NCBI GenBank assembly: GCA_028280505.1
Contig: JANQLO010000022.1
Span: forward strand, 1-58,270
Origin: Chromatiales bacterium
GTDB lineage: Bacteria; Pseudomonadota; Gammaproteobacteria; Chromatiales; Chromatiaceae
Reading direction: 5' to 3'
DNA: 58,270 bases
Part shown: positions 7,378 to 16,495 of the stretch, piece by piece
Layout: the number at the start of each line of letters is the position of its first letter
Numbering within the stretch: position 1 is the first letter of the stretch
Notes under the pieces: generated by a model
Told to the model about the DNA's origin: nothing
Databases searched by the model: none
The model's input: only the letters and a program-made list of their open reading frames with translations
Made by a program: the position numbers and the translations under genes

Positions 7378-7941
7378 TCAGACGAAAGACGCGTTTTCTT
7401 CCGCCAGCGTCTGGCCGTGAGCGATCACGGCCGCCATGAGCCACACCATGGCGGCAAACGAGAGTGTGAACACTTCGTTCGATCCCACGCCGATAACCAG
7501 TTGACGCATCCCCGGCGGGTTGTTGATGGTCAGCACGACGGACAGGGCGGTGCTGGCGAGCATGCCGGCCGCCACGGACGCGGCCACCCATCCGGCAAAA
7601 CGGCGCAGACAAAGAGTGGCTTCGCTGACAAACACCCGGCCGGCGGCAAACAGCAGAAAACAGCGACGTGCCTGCAACAGACCCGCAATCAACATGCCGA
7701 CGGGCAGCAGGCTCAATGCGGCCCCCGCCACCCGCTGCCAGGTTTCGATCGGTGCCTTTATCGCCCCAATCGCGAGTTGGCCCTGCTCGGCAAGGCCCTC
7801 GGGCGGTTCCAGGGTCCAATAAAGGAGCAAGGTAACCGGTAGGACCACAATCAGTACCAAGCACAGCAGGGCCAGCCAGCGGCTGAAGCGTTGGATACGC
7901 CCCGCATTATCCATGCTCACCTCGGACGGTTTCATAGACAT
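7378..7941 (-). CDS. DUF2975 family membrane protein
   Basis: 187 residues with four hydrophobic segments: about 22-44 (WLALLCLVLIVVLPVTLLLYW), 71-91, 115-138 and 156-175. The spacing and the partner HTH gene 12 bases downstream fit DUF2975, a membrane family of unknown biochemical function. M1, M3 and M10 are all possible starts. In other genomes such pairs have been linked to stress or signalling control, but no signal can be read from this sequence. Confidence 0.8.
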   Translation of the reverse strand: MSMKPSEVSMDNAGRIQRFSRWLALLCLVLIVVLPVTLLLYWTLEPPEGLAEQGQLAIGAIKAPIETWQRVAGAALSLLPVGMLIAGLLQARRCFLLFAAGRVFVSEATLCLRRFAGWVAASVAAGMLASTALSVVLTINNPPGMRQLVIGVGSNEVFTLSFAAMVWLMAAVIAHGQTLAEENASFV

Positions 7942-7999
7942 ACCAAGTTTCTTGATGAGAATGTAATGTATCGTAAATCAGTAATAAATTATCGTCAAA

Positions 8000-8011
8000 C
8001 AATAATTATTG
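8000..8011. promoter_or_regulatory. AT-rich palindrome, candidate operator
   Basis: A perfect 12-bp palindrome (caataattattg) lies inside a wider gtcaa...ttgac dyad in the 260-base divergent gap between the DUF2975 gene and the O-methyltransferase. The rest of this gap shows no gene. The palindrome is a plausible binding site for the neighbouring HTH protein; this is inference from position and symmetry only. Confidence 0.35.
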
Positions 8012-8201
8012 ACGCTCTTTCGCGCTCGTTAGTTTTGCGGTTTCGGTATCGTGGAAGGCACGGGACGACACCATGGTGACCGAGCCACCCATGGCCGGAC
8101 ACCGACGTGGAGGTGTGCGCAATGTTCTAATGGTGCCGGTGAAGGGCGATGCGCGTAAAAGCCCTTTTTTGCGGGGTTCAGATCAGATTTTGGGAGTGGC
8201 G

Positions 8202-8888
8202 ATGAAGAAGTCCGACATTCAGTTTTCCGACGAGCTTCGAGGGTATCTTCTGTCGTTGCTGCGAGAAACCGATGAACTGGCGTTGTTGCGCGAGGAAACG
8301 GAAAAGGACCCGAACGCAATCATGCAGATTCCGCCGGAACAAGGACAGTTCCTGTGGTTTCTGGTGAGGGCCATCGGTGCGAAAAAGGCCATCGAAATCG
8401 GCACCTACATGGGATACAGCGCGTTGTGTATCGCGCTTGCATTGCCGGAAGACGGGAAGCTTGTCGCGTGCGATATCAGCGACGAATGGGCGGCCATCGG
8501 ACGGAAATACTGGAAAGCGGCCGGTGTAGAAGACAAGATCGATTTTCGGCTGGGCCAGGCCTTGTCGACGCTCGGCTCGTTAATCGTGTCGGGTGAAGCG
8601 GGTAGCTTCGATTTCGTTTTCATCGATGCGGACAAACGGAGCTACGATCTTTACTACGAGAAAGCGCTCGAACTGCTCCGGCCCGGAGGCATCATTGCGA
8701 TCGACAATGTTTTCCTGTTCGGTTCTGTGGTCGACAAGCATGTGCCCGACGCCGAACTGCACGCTCGAATCAATGCGGCGGATATCGAGGTCATGCGCAA
8801 TCTCAATGCGAAGATCAGCGCCGATGAGCGTGTCGATCAAACCATGCTCCCATTGGCGGATGGGTTGACGCTCGTACGTAAGCTATAG
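8202..8888 (+). CDS. SAM-dependent O-methyltransferase (class I, CCoAOMT-like)
   Basis: 228 residues from the ATG at 8202, preceded by gggag at 8192-8196. Motif I is AIEIGTYMGYSA, followed by KLVACDIS, and the metal-binding signature FDFVFIDADKRSYDLYY with GGIIAIDNVFLFG. These identify the caffeoyl-CoA/catechol O-methyltransferase family, which transfers a methyl group from SAM to a hydroxyl in a divalent-metal dependent way. Bacterial members often act on small phenolic or unknown substrates. A longer reading to 8073 would cover upstream non-family residues. It is convergent with mipA. Confidence 0.88.
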   Translation: MKKSDIQFSDELRGYLLSLLRETDELALLREETEKDPNAIMQIPPEQGQFLWFLVRAIGAKKAIEIGTYMGYSALCIALALPEDGKLVACDISDEWAAIGRKYWKAAGVEDKIDFRLGQALSTLGSLIVSGEAGSFDFVFIDADKRSYDLYYEKALELLRPGGIIAIDNVFLFGSVVDKHVPDAELHARINAADIEVMRNLNAKISADERVDQTMLPLADGLTLVRKL

Positions 8889-8944
8889 CGGTGAGGAAGC
8901 AATCCCATTGACTTGCTCGTCCGTCCCTCCGCATGACTCGGCCT

Positions 8945-9760
8945 TTACCAACGATACGCAAGGCCCAAAACACCTTGGAACTGATTGGCGTCACCTTCGT
9001 CGTCCACCAGCGGACTGTCGGCGGCATCACCAAGCAGGCGGGAGTACTTGGCGATCGCCAGTACCGAAACGTGATCGCTAACCGCATGGTTGTAGCTTGC
9101 GCTGATCGCGGCGTCTTTCAGACCGGATGCCGCATCGAAGGGGCTGTAGTCGTTGCGTGATGACACGGCTTGCGTGCCCGAAATACCGAAACTGTTTTGC
9201 ATGTAGTCGTCATCGGCCCAGGTGAGCGAAACACCGAGCGCCCAACGCCCGCGGTTGTTGAAGGCCATTTTTGCGTACTCGGCCCCGACGGTTGCCGTGG
9301 TGCCCTCGCGGTCGCCGCCGAGATCGTGGGCCACTTCAGCCGAGAATTCGATCGGGCCCGTTTCATAGGCAATCGCGGCGACACCGACGGCGCCGATGTC
9401 CAGGTCGCCGAGACCTTTCAGCGCGTCGCTGTCGTCTTCGTCACGATCGCCTTCGTAACGTACACCGAGTTTTGCGGAGAAATCGTTGCCCCAATGATTT
9501 TGTACATAGACGCCGGGACCGCCGTCCCGGGCGGTGACAATCAGGGTTTCGCGCCACGTCAGGTGGAAATAGGGCAGCGCGTCGAACTCGAATTCGTCCG
9601 ATCCTTCGTATTCGGGGGATACTCTCCCGACGGCGCCGAGTTCGACTTCCCAGGCGTCCACGGGTTCTCTCTGTTCGGCGAACGCAGGGTTTGAAACGAG
9701 CGTCAGGGCAGTTGCCAGTACAACAACGCACGCGAGCGGCCCCGGCTTGGTAACTTTCAC
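8945..9760 (-). CDS. MipA/OmpV family outer membrane protein
   Basis: 271 residues with a signal peptide (1-28, ending PAFA). The mature part has alternating beta-strand pattern, the VGRVSPEYEGSDEFEFDALPYF segment typical of the family near the N-terminus, and a C-terminal aromatic strand ending YRW as in outer-membrane barrels. Family members include the MltA-interacting scaffold MipA and OmpV. It is divergent from an OmpR-type response regulator with a 134-base gap, an arrangement common for this family, so control by the adjacent two-component system is plausible. Confidence 0.88.
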   Translation of the reverse strand: MKVTKPGPLACVVVLATALTLVSNPAFAEQREPVDAWEVELGAVGRVSPEYEGSDEFEFDALPYFHLTWRETLIVTARDGGPGVYVQNHWGNDFSAKLGVRYEGDRDEDDSDALKGLGDLDIGAVGVAAIAYETGPIEFSAEVAHDLGGDREGTTATVGAEYAKMAFNNRGRWALGVSLTWADDDYMQNSFGISGTQAVSSRNDYSPFDAASGLKDAAISASYNHAVSDHVSVLAIAKYSRLLGDAADSPLVDDEGDANQFQGVLGLAYRW

Positions 9761-9894
9761 TTTTTAGCACCCGTTTTTCCGTCTCAATGATGGAGAGAGA
9801 GTAAGTGCCCAATGTGAAGTGAACCTGAAGTGCTTTTTTCGCCATTCATGCCCAGAATGATCGGTAGTGCCCCGGCGTTTCAGTAAGGTTCGGC

Positions 9895-10554
9895 ATGCGC
9901 ATTCTCGTTTACGAAGACGATCCGGCCATCGGCGATGCGGTCAAGCGCCGATTGCAGCAGGACGGTTATACGGTCGACTGGGTGGAAGAGGGGGTCGTCC
10001 TCGGCTCGGCAGCGGAGTATGACGGCTTCACGGTCATCATTCTCGACCTCGGCCTGCCCGGCGAAGACGGCCTTACCGTCCTCAAGGGCCTGCGTGCCCT
10101 GGGTTCGAACACACCCGTGCTGATTCTGACGGCCCGGGATTCGGTCGAGGACCGGGTGACCGGGCTGGATGCCAGCGCCGACGATTATCTGGTGAAACCT
10201 TTCGTGATGGATGAGCTGTTGGCGCGTGTTCGGGCGCTGGCGCGTCGCAAGGCGGCCAAGACCCAGGATGTCATCCGTTATCGGGATGTCGAAATCGAGC
10301 CCGCCGGGTTCGTGGTCCGGAAGGCGGGGGATGCCATCGACTTCACGCCCAAGCTGTTCAATCTACTTTTGACCCTGGTCGTCAACAGCGGCCGGGTACT
10401 GACACGGGACGAACTCTACGAACGACTTTACGGCTGGAGTGGAGAGGCCGAGAGCAATACGCTGGATGTTTATGTTTCGCAGATCCGCAGAAAACTCGGT
10501 TCAGACCTCATCAAGACGGTGCGCGGGGTCGGTTACATCGTGCCGAGAGAATGA
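9895..10554 (+). CDS. OmpR/PhoB-family response regulator
   Basis: 219 residues. The receiver domain has acidic residues YEDDP near the N-terminus, phosphoacceptor D51 in IILDLGLPGEDG, the conserved Thr in ILTARD and K101-like Lys in DYLVKPF. A C-terminal winged-helix domain (about 125-217) ends RKLGSDLIKTVRGVGYIVP. It is most like the QseB/PmrA group. It is followed three bases after its stop by the sensor kinase and faces mipA, so the three form one likely signalling unit. The target sites could not be read from the divergent gap. Confidence 0.92.
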   Translation: MRILVYEDDPAIGDAVKRRLQQDGYTVDWVEEGVVLGSAAEYDGFTVIILDLGLPGEDGLTVLKGLRALGSNTPVLILTARDSVEDRVTGLDASADDYLVKPFVMDELLARVRALARRKAAKTQDVIRYRDVEIEPAGFVVRKAGDAIDFTPKLFNLLLTLVVNSGRVLTRDELYERLYGWSGEAESNTLDVYVSQIRRKLGSDLIKTVRGVGYIVPRE

Positions 10555-10557
10555 TAC

Positions 10558-11991
10558 GTGGGATCGGATAACGTCCAGGAACCGGTATCGATTCGCGACA
10601 TACTGTATCGTCGTTTGACACTTTATCTCGCGGCGGGATGGCTGTTTGCCACCGTGCTGATCGGCATTGCCGGAGCCCAGTATTTTACCGAGGGACTGCG
10701 TGGCCGGGTGGTGCACTTTGCCGATATGGTCCTGGCATTCGAAACCGCTCGTGGATCGGTGTCGGGGCAGGTCACGCGGAGAATCGATAATTTTCTCACC
10801 GCTAACGCAAACGATATCGGGGTTACCGATTATTTTGTTGTCGTCATTCGTGACCGTGCCGTCCGTTACTCCACGATCGATCTGCCGAGCAATGCGCTTC
10901 TCGCGTTGCCTTTGAAGGGCGAAATAAAACACTCCGTGGTCATGGGGGGCGATGATCTCGTGTTCCCCTTGACTGACTGGCAGCTGTATGGCGTCGAAGA
11001 CGAGACGAAGAACGTCCGTGTGATTGTCGGTCTATGGCAAGGCGAGGCCGTTATCGGGATCGTCATCGTCACGGCATTCGTGTTCGCCGTCGGCCTGATC
11101 GTCGGGGCAATCAGTTTAACGCTGGCGCGTCGGGTGGTCGGCGAAGTGGTCGGTCCGCTGGAACAATCGGCCGCGGCGGTCATGACACGCAAAGACAATG
11201 AAATGACGCCGATCCGTTTGAATACCGGTCTGGTCGAGCTCGCTCATATCGAAGACGCGCTCAATGATCTGATTGCCCGGCTGGACAGTACCGTGCGACA
11301 GGAACGCGACTTCATCGCCAATGCCGCGCACGAACTGCGCACGCCGCTTGCCGCCGTTCGGGCACAGGCCGAGGCGATCGATACGCAGGGTCTTACACCC
11401 GAAGTGGTCGATCAGATCAACAGCACGCTCGACGCGGCGGATCGTGCCGCGCGTTTGATTTCGCAGCTGCTGCAATTGGCCCGTTCCGAAAGTGCTACCG
11501 TCGCCACGTCTGCTTCGGATGCCGTCGATCTCGTCGTCGTCGCACGGGATCTGGTCGCTCAATTCACGCCGCAGATTCTCGATACCCGGGGCGATATCGA
11601 ATTGGTCGCACCGGACTCGGTCGTGTTATCGGGTAACCGGGAACTCGTCTACACACTGCTACGCAACCTGCTGGAGAATGCGGTGAAGTATGCCGGCACG
11701 CCAAAGCGTATCGCCATAACGGTTGGCAGCGCATCGGGAGACGACATATCGGTTTCGGTCGAAGATAACGGACCGGGCATGCATGAGGCGGACTTTCACA
11801 AGGCCTTTGCCAAGTTCGAAAGACTGGGAAGGAAATCCGGTGACGGTGCCGGGCTGGGGCTGTCCATCGTCAAAGAGATCGCGCGACGGCAGAATCTGGC
11901 TGTCGAGTTGGGCCGGGCCGATCGGTTGGGCGGCCTCAAGATCACCGTTCATTTTGCGACACCGTCCGGCACCCCCGAGTCCGTATCCTGA
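10558..11991 (+). CDS. Two-component sensor histidine kinase
   Basis: 477 residues from a GTG at 10558, 3 bases after the regulator stop. One membrane helix lies near residues 20-40 and a second near 160-190 (IGIVIVTAFVFAVGLIVGAISLTLA), enclosing a periplasmic sensor of roughly 120 residues. HAMP-like linker, then HisKA with H258 in NAAHELRTPLA, then HATPase with an N-box LLENAVKYAG and DNGPGMHEADF plus GAGLGLSIV. It should phosphorylate the adjacent regulator. The signal is unknown; QseC/PmrB relatives sense cations or peptides, so envelope stress is a reasonable but unproven idea given mipA nearby. Confidence 0.9.
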   Translation: MGSDNVQEPVSIRDILYRRLTLYLAAGWLFATVLIGIAGAQYFTEGLRGRVVHFADMVLAFETARGSVSGQVTRRIDNFLTANANDIGVTDYFVVVIRDRAVRYSTIDLPSNALLALPLKGEIKHSVVMGGDDLVFPLTDWQLYGVEDETKNVRVIVGLWQGEAVIGIVIVTAFVFAVGLIVGAISLTLARRVVGEVVGPLEQSAAAVMTRKDNEMTPIRLNTGLVELAHIEDALNDLIARLDSTVRQERDFIANAAHELRTPLAAVRAQAEAIDTQGLTPEVVDQINSTLDAADRAARLISQLLQLARSESATVATSASDAVDLVVVARDLVAQFTPQILDTRGDIELVAPDSVVLSGNRELVYTLLRNLLENAVKYAGTPKRIAITVGSASGDDISVSVEDNGPGMHEADFHKAFAKFERLGRKSGDGAGLGLSIVKEIARRQNLAVELGRADRLGGLKITVHFATPSGTPESVS

Positions 11992-12228
11992 TCCATGCGT
12001 CGTCCGATATGAGTGAATCGGCAATTGTCCGCCTCGTCCCGCCCGGACAGGTTGCTGTCACAATGTTGTCGCAAACCGGCGGGAACGTTTACCGGCCCGC
12101 GCGTCTTCGGCGAATTGCTCGATGACATCGATCCGGAGAGCCCGGGTGTTTTGCCAATTTGCCGCCCTTTGGCGTGCCAACTTCTTTATACTGGCCGCTC
12201 GAATTGAGTAGTTGCGCTGAGCGGCGTA

Positions 12229-13578
12229 ATGGACGATGGCAGTTTCGATCAACTGAAGGATGCACTGAAGCTTACGCCGGACAATCCTGCGCTTCTGGCG
12301 CTGGTCGTCGGCGCGCATCTGGACCGGGAAGAGGCCGATGAGGCATTACGCCTATTGGACGGCTTCGGGGGTGATATCGGCGCTCATGCGGAGCTGGCCC
12401 GGGTAGCGGCACGGACCCATTTGAGTGTCGGCGATGCAGAAGCCGCCCTGGCTTGTCTGACCGGCGACACGCCCGAGATACAGTTGCTCAGGGCCAAGGC
12501 GTTGCTCGCATTGGAAAGGCGCCGGGAAGGGTATGAAGCCTATCAGAAGGCTGTCGAGGCCAACCCCACGTTGGAAGACATGGCATTGGCGACGAGCCTG
12601 CGCGCCAAGGTCGTGGAATTCGCGTCGCACAATCGTACGGGACCGAAACTCAAGGTCATCTCCAACGACGATACCGATGTCGCCGATCTCGATCGTTTGG
12701 TCGAGCCTCGCCAAGCGGTGATCGATTTCGACGCCATAGGCGGACTCCACGACGTCAAGCGGACCATTCATAAAAAGATCATCTTGCCGTATCAAAAACC
12801 GGGCTTGTTCCAGCGCTTCAAGAAACGCGCGGGCGGGGGCATTTTGCTCTATGGCCCGCCCGGGTGCGGCAAGACGCTGTTGGCCAGGGCGACGGCCGGG
12901 GAATGCAAGGCCGAGTTCTTCAATATCTCGATCGCCGATGTGCTGGATATGTACATCGGCGAATCGGAGCGCAAGCTGCATGCCCTTTTCGAACGGGCGC
13001 GCGAGTCCGCGCCCGCGGTGCTTTTCTTCGACGAGGTCGAGGCCTTGGGCGGGAAGCGCCAGAACATGCGGGACAACACGTCCTCGAAACTGGTCAGCCA
13101 GTTCCTGTCGGAAATGGACGGCTTTGCGCAGGGCAATAACAATGTACTGATTCTTGCGGCGACCAATGTGCCCTGGGCAGTCGATGCGGCCTTCCGTCGC
13201 CCGGGCCGATTCGATCGTGTGCTATTCGTACCCCCGCCGGACCAGGAGGCACGCAAGGCGATTTTGGGGACATTGCTCGCGGAACGCCCGTCGAACGAGG
13301 ATATCGATGTCGCGCTGTTGGCCAAGAAGACCTCGGGCTTTTCCGGTGCCGACCTGCGCGAGCTGGTCGAAACGGCGGTGGACGAGGCCATCGATATGTC
13401 GATCGAGCTCGAGACCGAGCAGGCGATCAGCAACGAGCATTTGAGAGCGGCGCTGGGCGACGTGAAGCCGACCACGCTCGAGTGGCTGACCACGGCACGC
13501 AACTATGCCCGCTATGCCAATGAGGGCGGTCAATACAATGACGTGCTCGATTTTCTGCGACGCCATGGTAAAGGCTAG
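12229..13578 (+). CDS. AAA+ ATPase (Cdc48/FtsH-like module) with N-terminal TPR-like region
   Basis: 449 residues. The first about 130 residues form helical TPR-like repeats (for example RAKALLALERRREGYEAYQKAVEANP). A single classical AAA domain follows: Walker A GPPGCGKT (209-216), Walker B LFFDEVEA (D268, E269), sensor 1 ILAATN, and the arginine-finger pair FRRPGRFDR. The second region of homology and the SGADLRELVE lid resemble Cdc48, katanin and FtsH. No protease domain or membrane helix is present, so it is likely an unfoldase or remodelling ATPase. It is the first of three collinear genes with a membrane protein and a TPR-membrane protein, suggesting a substrate at the inner membrane. 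The 237 bases before it hold no other gene. Confidence 0.85.
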   Translation: MDDGSFDQLKDALKLTPDNPALLALVVGAHLDREEADEALRLLDGFGGDIGAHAELARVAARTHLSVGDAEAALACLTGDTPEIQLLRAKALLALERRREGYEAYQKAVEANPTLEDMALATSLRAKVVEFASHNRTGPKLKVISNDDTDVADLDRLVEPRQAVIDFDAIGGLHDVKRTIHKKIILPYQKPGLFQRFKKRAGGGILLYGPPGCGKTLLARATAGECKAEFFNISIADVLDMYIGESERKLHALFERARESAPAVLFFDEVEALGGKRQNMRDNTSSKLVSQFLSEMDGFAQGNNNVLILAATNVPWAVDAAFRRPGRFDRVLFVPPPDQEARKAILGTLLAERPSNEDIDVALLAKKTSGFSGADLRELVETAVDEAIDMSIELETEQAISNEHLRAALGDVKPTTLEWLTTARNYARYANEGGQYNDVLDFLRRHGKG

Positions 13579-13643
13579 AGGATCATTTTAAGTTACCCGA
13601 GCACTGTCGTACCGACGTTGCTTCCGGTCGTCACTCCATAAGA

Positions 13644-14120
13644 ATGCCGATGGCAAAAAGCGATTACAGAATTGCCGATGAGCCTGCTCCCGGGGCTTTG
13701 TCCAACCTGGCCGTGAGACCGCTGTGGCCCTTCATCGCCATTATGTTCGGTGGTGTCTGGCTTTCCTGGACCTGGTTCGTGCTCAACGGCATCGCGGTCG
13801 GCAGCCCGACGAAACGCAAGGAGTGGTTGTGGATTGCCGGCGGTTTGCTCGGCAGTGTATTGCTGTTGATCGGGCTGGTCTCGGTCGAGCGGAACGGGCT
13901 GGTGCCCGAGGTTTATATCAAGTATCTGACGATTCTGCTGGTTGTCTGGAAGCTGGGTGTCACCTATGCGCTCTATGCACTGCAGAGTCACACCATCGAG
14001 CTGTACGAGTACTATGGTGGAACCGTGCGTAACGGGATCTTTGTGGTGGTTGCCGCGCTGTTCGTTTCTCCCGCGGTGCTCGGACCCTTGCCCGAATTCA
14101 TGCGCATCGTACTGAGTTGA
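13644..14120 (+). CDS. Four-helix integral membrane protein of unknown function
   Basis: 158 residues. Hydrophobic segments lie at about 27-50 (LWPFIAIMFGGVWLSWTWFVL), 60-80 (LWIAGGLLGSVLLLIGLVSV), 92-112 and 130-148 (IFVVVAALFVSPAVL). No known family is recognised. It lies 65 bases after the AAA+ gene and 4 bases before the TPR gene, so it is almost certainly co-transcribed with both. ATGs at 13644 and 13650 are both possible starts. Confidence 0.7.
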   Translation: MPMAKSDYRIADEPAPGALSNLAVRPLWPFIAIMFGGVWLSWTWFVLNGIAVGSPTKRKEWLWIAGGLLGSVLLLIGLVSVERNGLVPEVYIKYLTILLVVWKLGVTYALYALQSHTIELYEYYGGTVRNGIFVVVAALFVSPAVLGPLPEFMRIVLS

Positions 14121-14124
14121 TCCT

Positions 14125-15048
14125 ATGGATATCGGTAGAGCATTGGAGCTGGCCTGGCACAGAATCCAGAACGGACAGATCGACGGCGCGATGGATGTGC
14201 TGCGCCAGCTGTTGGGCAACGAGCCCGACCTGCCCGAGGCGCATGCCTATCTGGCCTTGTGTCTATTGAACAAGAAACGTCTGCATGCCGCCGAACAAGA
14301 GGCGAGAATGGCGCTGGCCTTGGAACCCGGGTTGGAACTGACGCATTACGTTTTGGCCCATGTCGGTATCGCGCAGCGTCAGTTCAAGATGGCCCGGGAG
14401 CATATCGATCAACTGCTCGATATGGACCCGAATCATGCGCCTTACTATCTGCTTCAGGCCGACCTCGCGGAATTGACCCGCAATCGCAAAGCGGTTCTTC
14501 CGTTGTTGCACAAGGCGCTGGAGCTGGATCCCGAGTCGTCCAGAGTGCTGGCGGAATTGAGTCGCTACCATGCCGGTAAAGGCGAACTCGACATGGCGGA
14601 GCGCTTTGCCCGAGAATCGCTCCAGCACGAGCCGGAAAACGTCGACGGTCTGGTGGCCATGGGCCACGTGTTGCTTCAACGAGGGCAAATCGAGGCGGCG
14701 CGCGATCATGCGGTATGGGCAATCCGGCACGATCCGACAAACGATATGGCATTACGCCTGATGGCCGGGATCAAGGCCCGGCAGAGCCCCTTTTTAGGGC
14801 TTTGGTGGCGTTACAACGTTTGGATGAACAAGATCGGTTCCACGCGATCGATACTGGTGCTGCTCTTGGCCTACGTGTTGTATCGCATTTTGACCATGGG
14901 GTTCGGAGACCTGGGGCAACAGGATGCGGCGCGCATCGTGCATTTCGCCTGGCTGGGCTTTGTGGTGTACACCTTCATGGGGCCGACTCTGTTTGAGAAG
15001 TCGTTGAAAAAGGAACTGAGCGACGTGACGCTAAGCCGCGATTTCTGA
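14125..15048 (+). CDS. TPR-repeat protein with C-terminal membrane segments
   Basis: 307 residues. About six TPR units cover residues 1-215 (recognisable as AHAYLALCLLNKKRLHAAEQEA, HYVLAHVGIAQRQFKMAREH, VDGLVAMGHVLLQRGQIEAARDHA). Two hydrophobic helices near 240-260 (SILVLLLAYVLYRILTMG) and 272-290 anchor the C-terminus. The protein should therefore present a cytosolic TPR scaffold at the membrane. It starts 4 bases after the four-helix protein, in the operon headed by the TPR-AAA+ ATPase. Two TPR proteins, one an ATPase, plus a membrane component suggest a membrane-located assembly or turnover machine; the substrate is not evident. Confidence 0.78.
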   Translation: MDIGRALELAWHRIQNGQIDGAMDVLRQLLGNEPDLPEAHAYLALCLLNKKRLHAAEQEARMALALEPGLELTHYVLAHVGIAQRQFKMAREHIDQLLDMDPNHAPYYLLQADLAELTRNRKAVLPLLHKALELDPESSRVLAELSRYHAGKGELDMAERFARESLQHEPENVDGLVAMGHVLLQRGQIEAARDHAVWAIRHDPTNDMALRLMAGIKARQSPFLGLWWRYNVWMNKIGSTRSILVLLLAYVLYRILTMGFGDLGQQDAARIVHFAWLGFVVYTFMGPTLFEKSLKKELSDVTLSRDF

Positions 15049-15101
15049 TCGTCGTACGCTCGGGACTCGGTCGTGAATCCGGTTTTCCACATCGGCCGGT
15101 G

Positions 15102-15446
15102 TCATGTGATATCGAAGTGATGAATCACGGCATCGAAAATCTCATCGAGCGTGAGCTCTTCGAAGGATTCCACATTCGAAACGCTACCGGCCACGAACGA
15201 CGGGTACTCCAGATCAATGCCGTAATACGCTTTTTGCTCGCCCACGGTATAGATATAGGCGCTCAGACCTTTGATCCGCGCGTCATTGAGCCGAATGGCC
15301 TTGGCGCTGAGGTCGTCTTCCGTCAACGCTTCGAAATGTTGCAGACCGATCCGCTCTTCGATGAGCAAGAGCAACAGCTTGATCGTGATGTCTTTGTCGA
15401 GTGACCAGACGTTCATCGCAAACCGTCGAGTTTGGTTGATTTCCAT
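15102..15446 (-). CDS. Hypothetical protein, about 114 residues
   Basis: Read from an ATG at 15446; another in-frame ATG lies ten codons downstream (15416) and the open frame extends to 15554. The product is soluble and mixed, with a leucine-rich helix (ITIKLLLLLIEERIGL) near the N-terminus and an acidic C-terminal part ending DAVIHHFDIT. No family is recognised. It is convergent with the TPR operon. No strong ribosome-binding site decides between the starts. Confidence 0.5.
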   Translation of the reverse strand: MEINQTRRFAMNVWSLDKDITIKLLLLLIEERIGLQHFEALTEDDLSAKAIRLNDARIKGLSAYIYTVGEQKAYYGIDLEYPSFVAGSVSNVESFEELTLDEIFDAVIHHFDIT

Positions 15447-15649
15447 TATTGATTGTATCCGCGATTTTTGGAGAGAAAGCCTGTTTTTAACAACAGCTTT
15501 CCTTATCGATCGTTGTGCGCCGCGGGGCGCGGTTGAGAACGATGCGTGAAACATGCTGCCCTTGTGACAATTCGCGCAGGGTTATCAGAAGTCTCCTATA
15601 GTCGGCGAAGGAATAAGTAGACAGGGTGAGTTCTGCAAAGGGGGGGAAG

Positions 15650-16453
15650 ATGAGAACGTTCGGGCATACCACGGCCAGATTGGCGGCATGGAATCTCGCC
15701 GGCTTTGGTGAGATTCCACCGTCGAGACTGGAACGGCAGATCGAGGCGTTGGCGCTACTCGATGCGGAGGTCGTTGCGCTGGTCGAAATCAATCCGATCA
15801 CGGTCATCGAAACCCTGCGCCAGGGTCTGGCGGACAAAGGCGTCGAGTATGGTGCCATGGTGCTGCCGCAGGCCAACGATTTACATATCGGTGTGTTGTT
15901 CAAAGATGGCGTGGTCGCGCGGAATCCGCGCTTGCTCGACGGATCGGACCTCGGCGATGCCCGGCGGCGTAAAGCCTTTCTGATCGACATGCAGGTCGGT
16001 CGTTTCGATTTTCTATTGATGGTGGTACATCTCAAGTCCGGCCGCGGGTCCTCCGATCAGCAGATTCGCGACGAACAGGCCAAGGTGATCGGCCGATTCA
16101 TTACCGAACAGCGACAGCAGAGCCGCGAGGACATCATCCTGGCCGGTGACTTCAATATGATTCCGGGTGAGGACGTCAGCAATTTTCATCACCTGGGCGG
16201 TGACGATTTGATGAACTTTCTGTCATCCTGGGATTTGCAGGATCGCTTCTCGCACATCCTCGAAGCCGGTCGTGCGAACCTGCTCGACGGTTTCGCCATC
16301 AGCCGAACCTTCTCGACCGAGTACATCCGTGGCAGTTTGCGCGTGTTCCCAATGCATTGGGCGATGGACATGGGGCGAGAGCGGTTCCGCGAGACGGTAT
16401 CCGATCATCTACCGTTCGTGGCAAGCTTTCGGATCGATCGCTCGCGCGATTGA
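15650..16453 (+). CDS. Endonuclease/exonuclease/phosphatase (EEP) family protein
   Basis: 267 residues from the ATG at 15650, which has a purine-rich ggggggaag directly upstream; a GTG at 15626 is in frame. The EEP (DNase I-like) core is visible: LAAWNLAGFG at the N-terminus, ALVEINP with the metal-binding Glu, a VVHLKSG segment, LAGDFNMIP with the Asp-Asn pair and the final SDHLPFVASF with the catalytic Asp-His. There is no signal peptide, unlike the two large EEP proteins at 18.6-22.4 kb. The substrate could be nucleic acid or a phosphoester and is not readable from the motifs. Confidence 0.8.
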   Translation: MRTFGHTTARLAAWNLAGFGEIPPSRLERQIEALALLDAEVVALVEINPITVIETLRQGLADKGVEYGAMVLPQANDLHIGVLFKDGVVARNPRLLDGSDLGDARRRKAFLIDMQVGRFDFLLMVVHLKSGRGSSDQQIRDEQAKVIGRFITEQRQQSREDIILAGDFNMIPGEDVSNFHHLGGDDLMNFLSSWDLQDRFSHILEAGRANLLDGFAISRTFSTEYIRGSLRVFPMHWAMDMGRERFRETVSDHLPFVASFRIDRSRD

Positions 16454-16495
16454 CGGCGGTTGGCCTGTAACCATGTCGAATAAAAGGAGAGATGA

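Noticed and set aside
9761-9894. PmrA/QseB-type direct-repeat box in the mipA-regulator gap
   Set aside because: Only a loose gtgaagtg...ctgaagtg repeat is visible, which does not match the known half-site spacing well enough to call.
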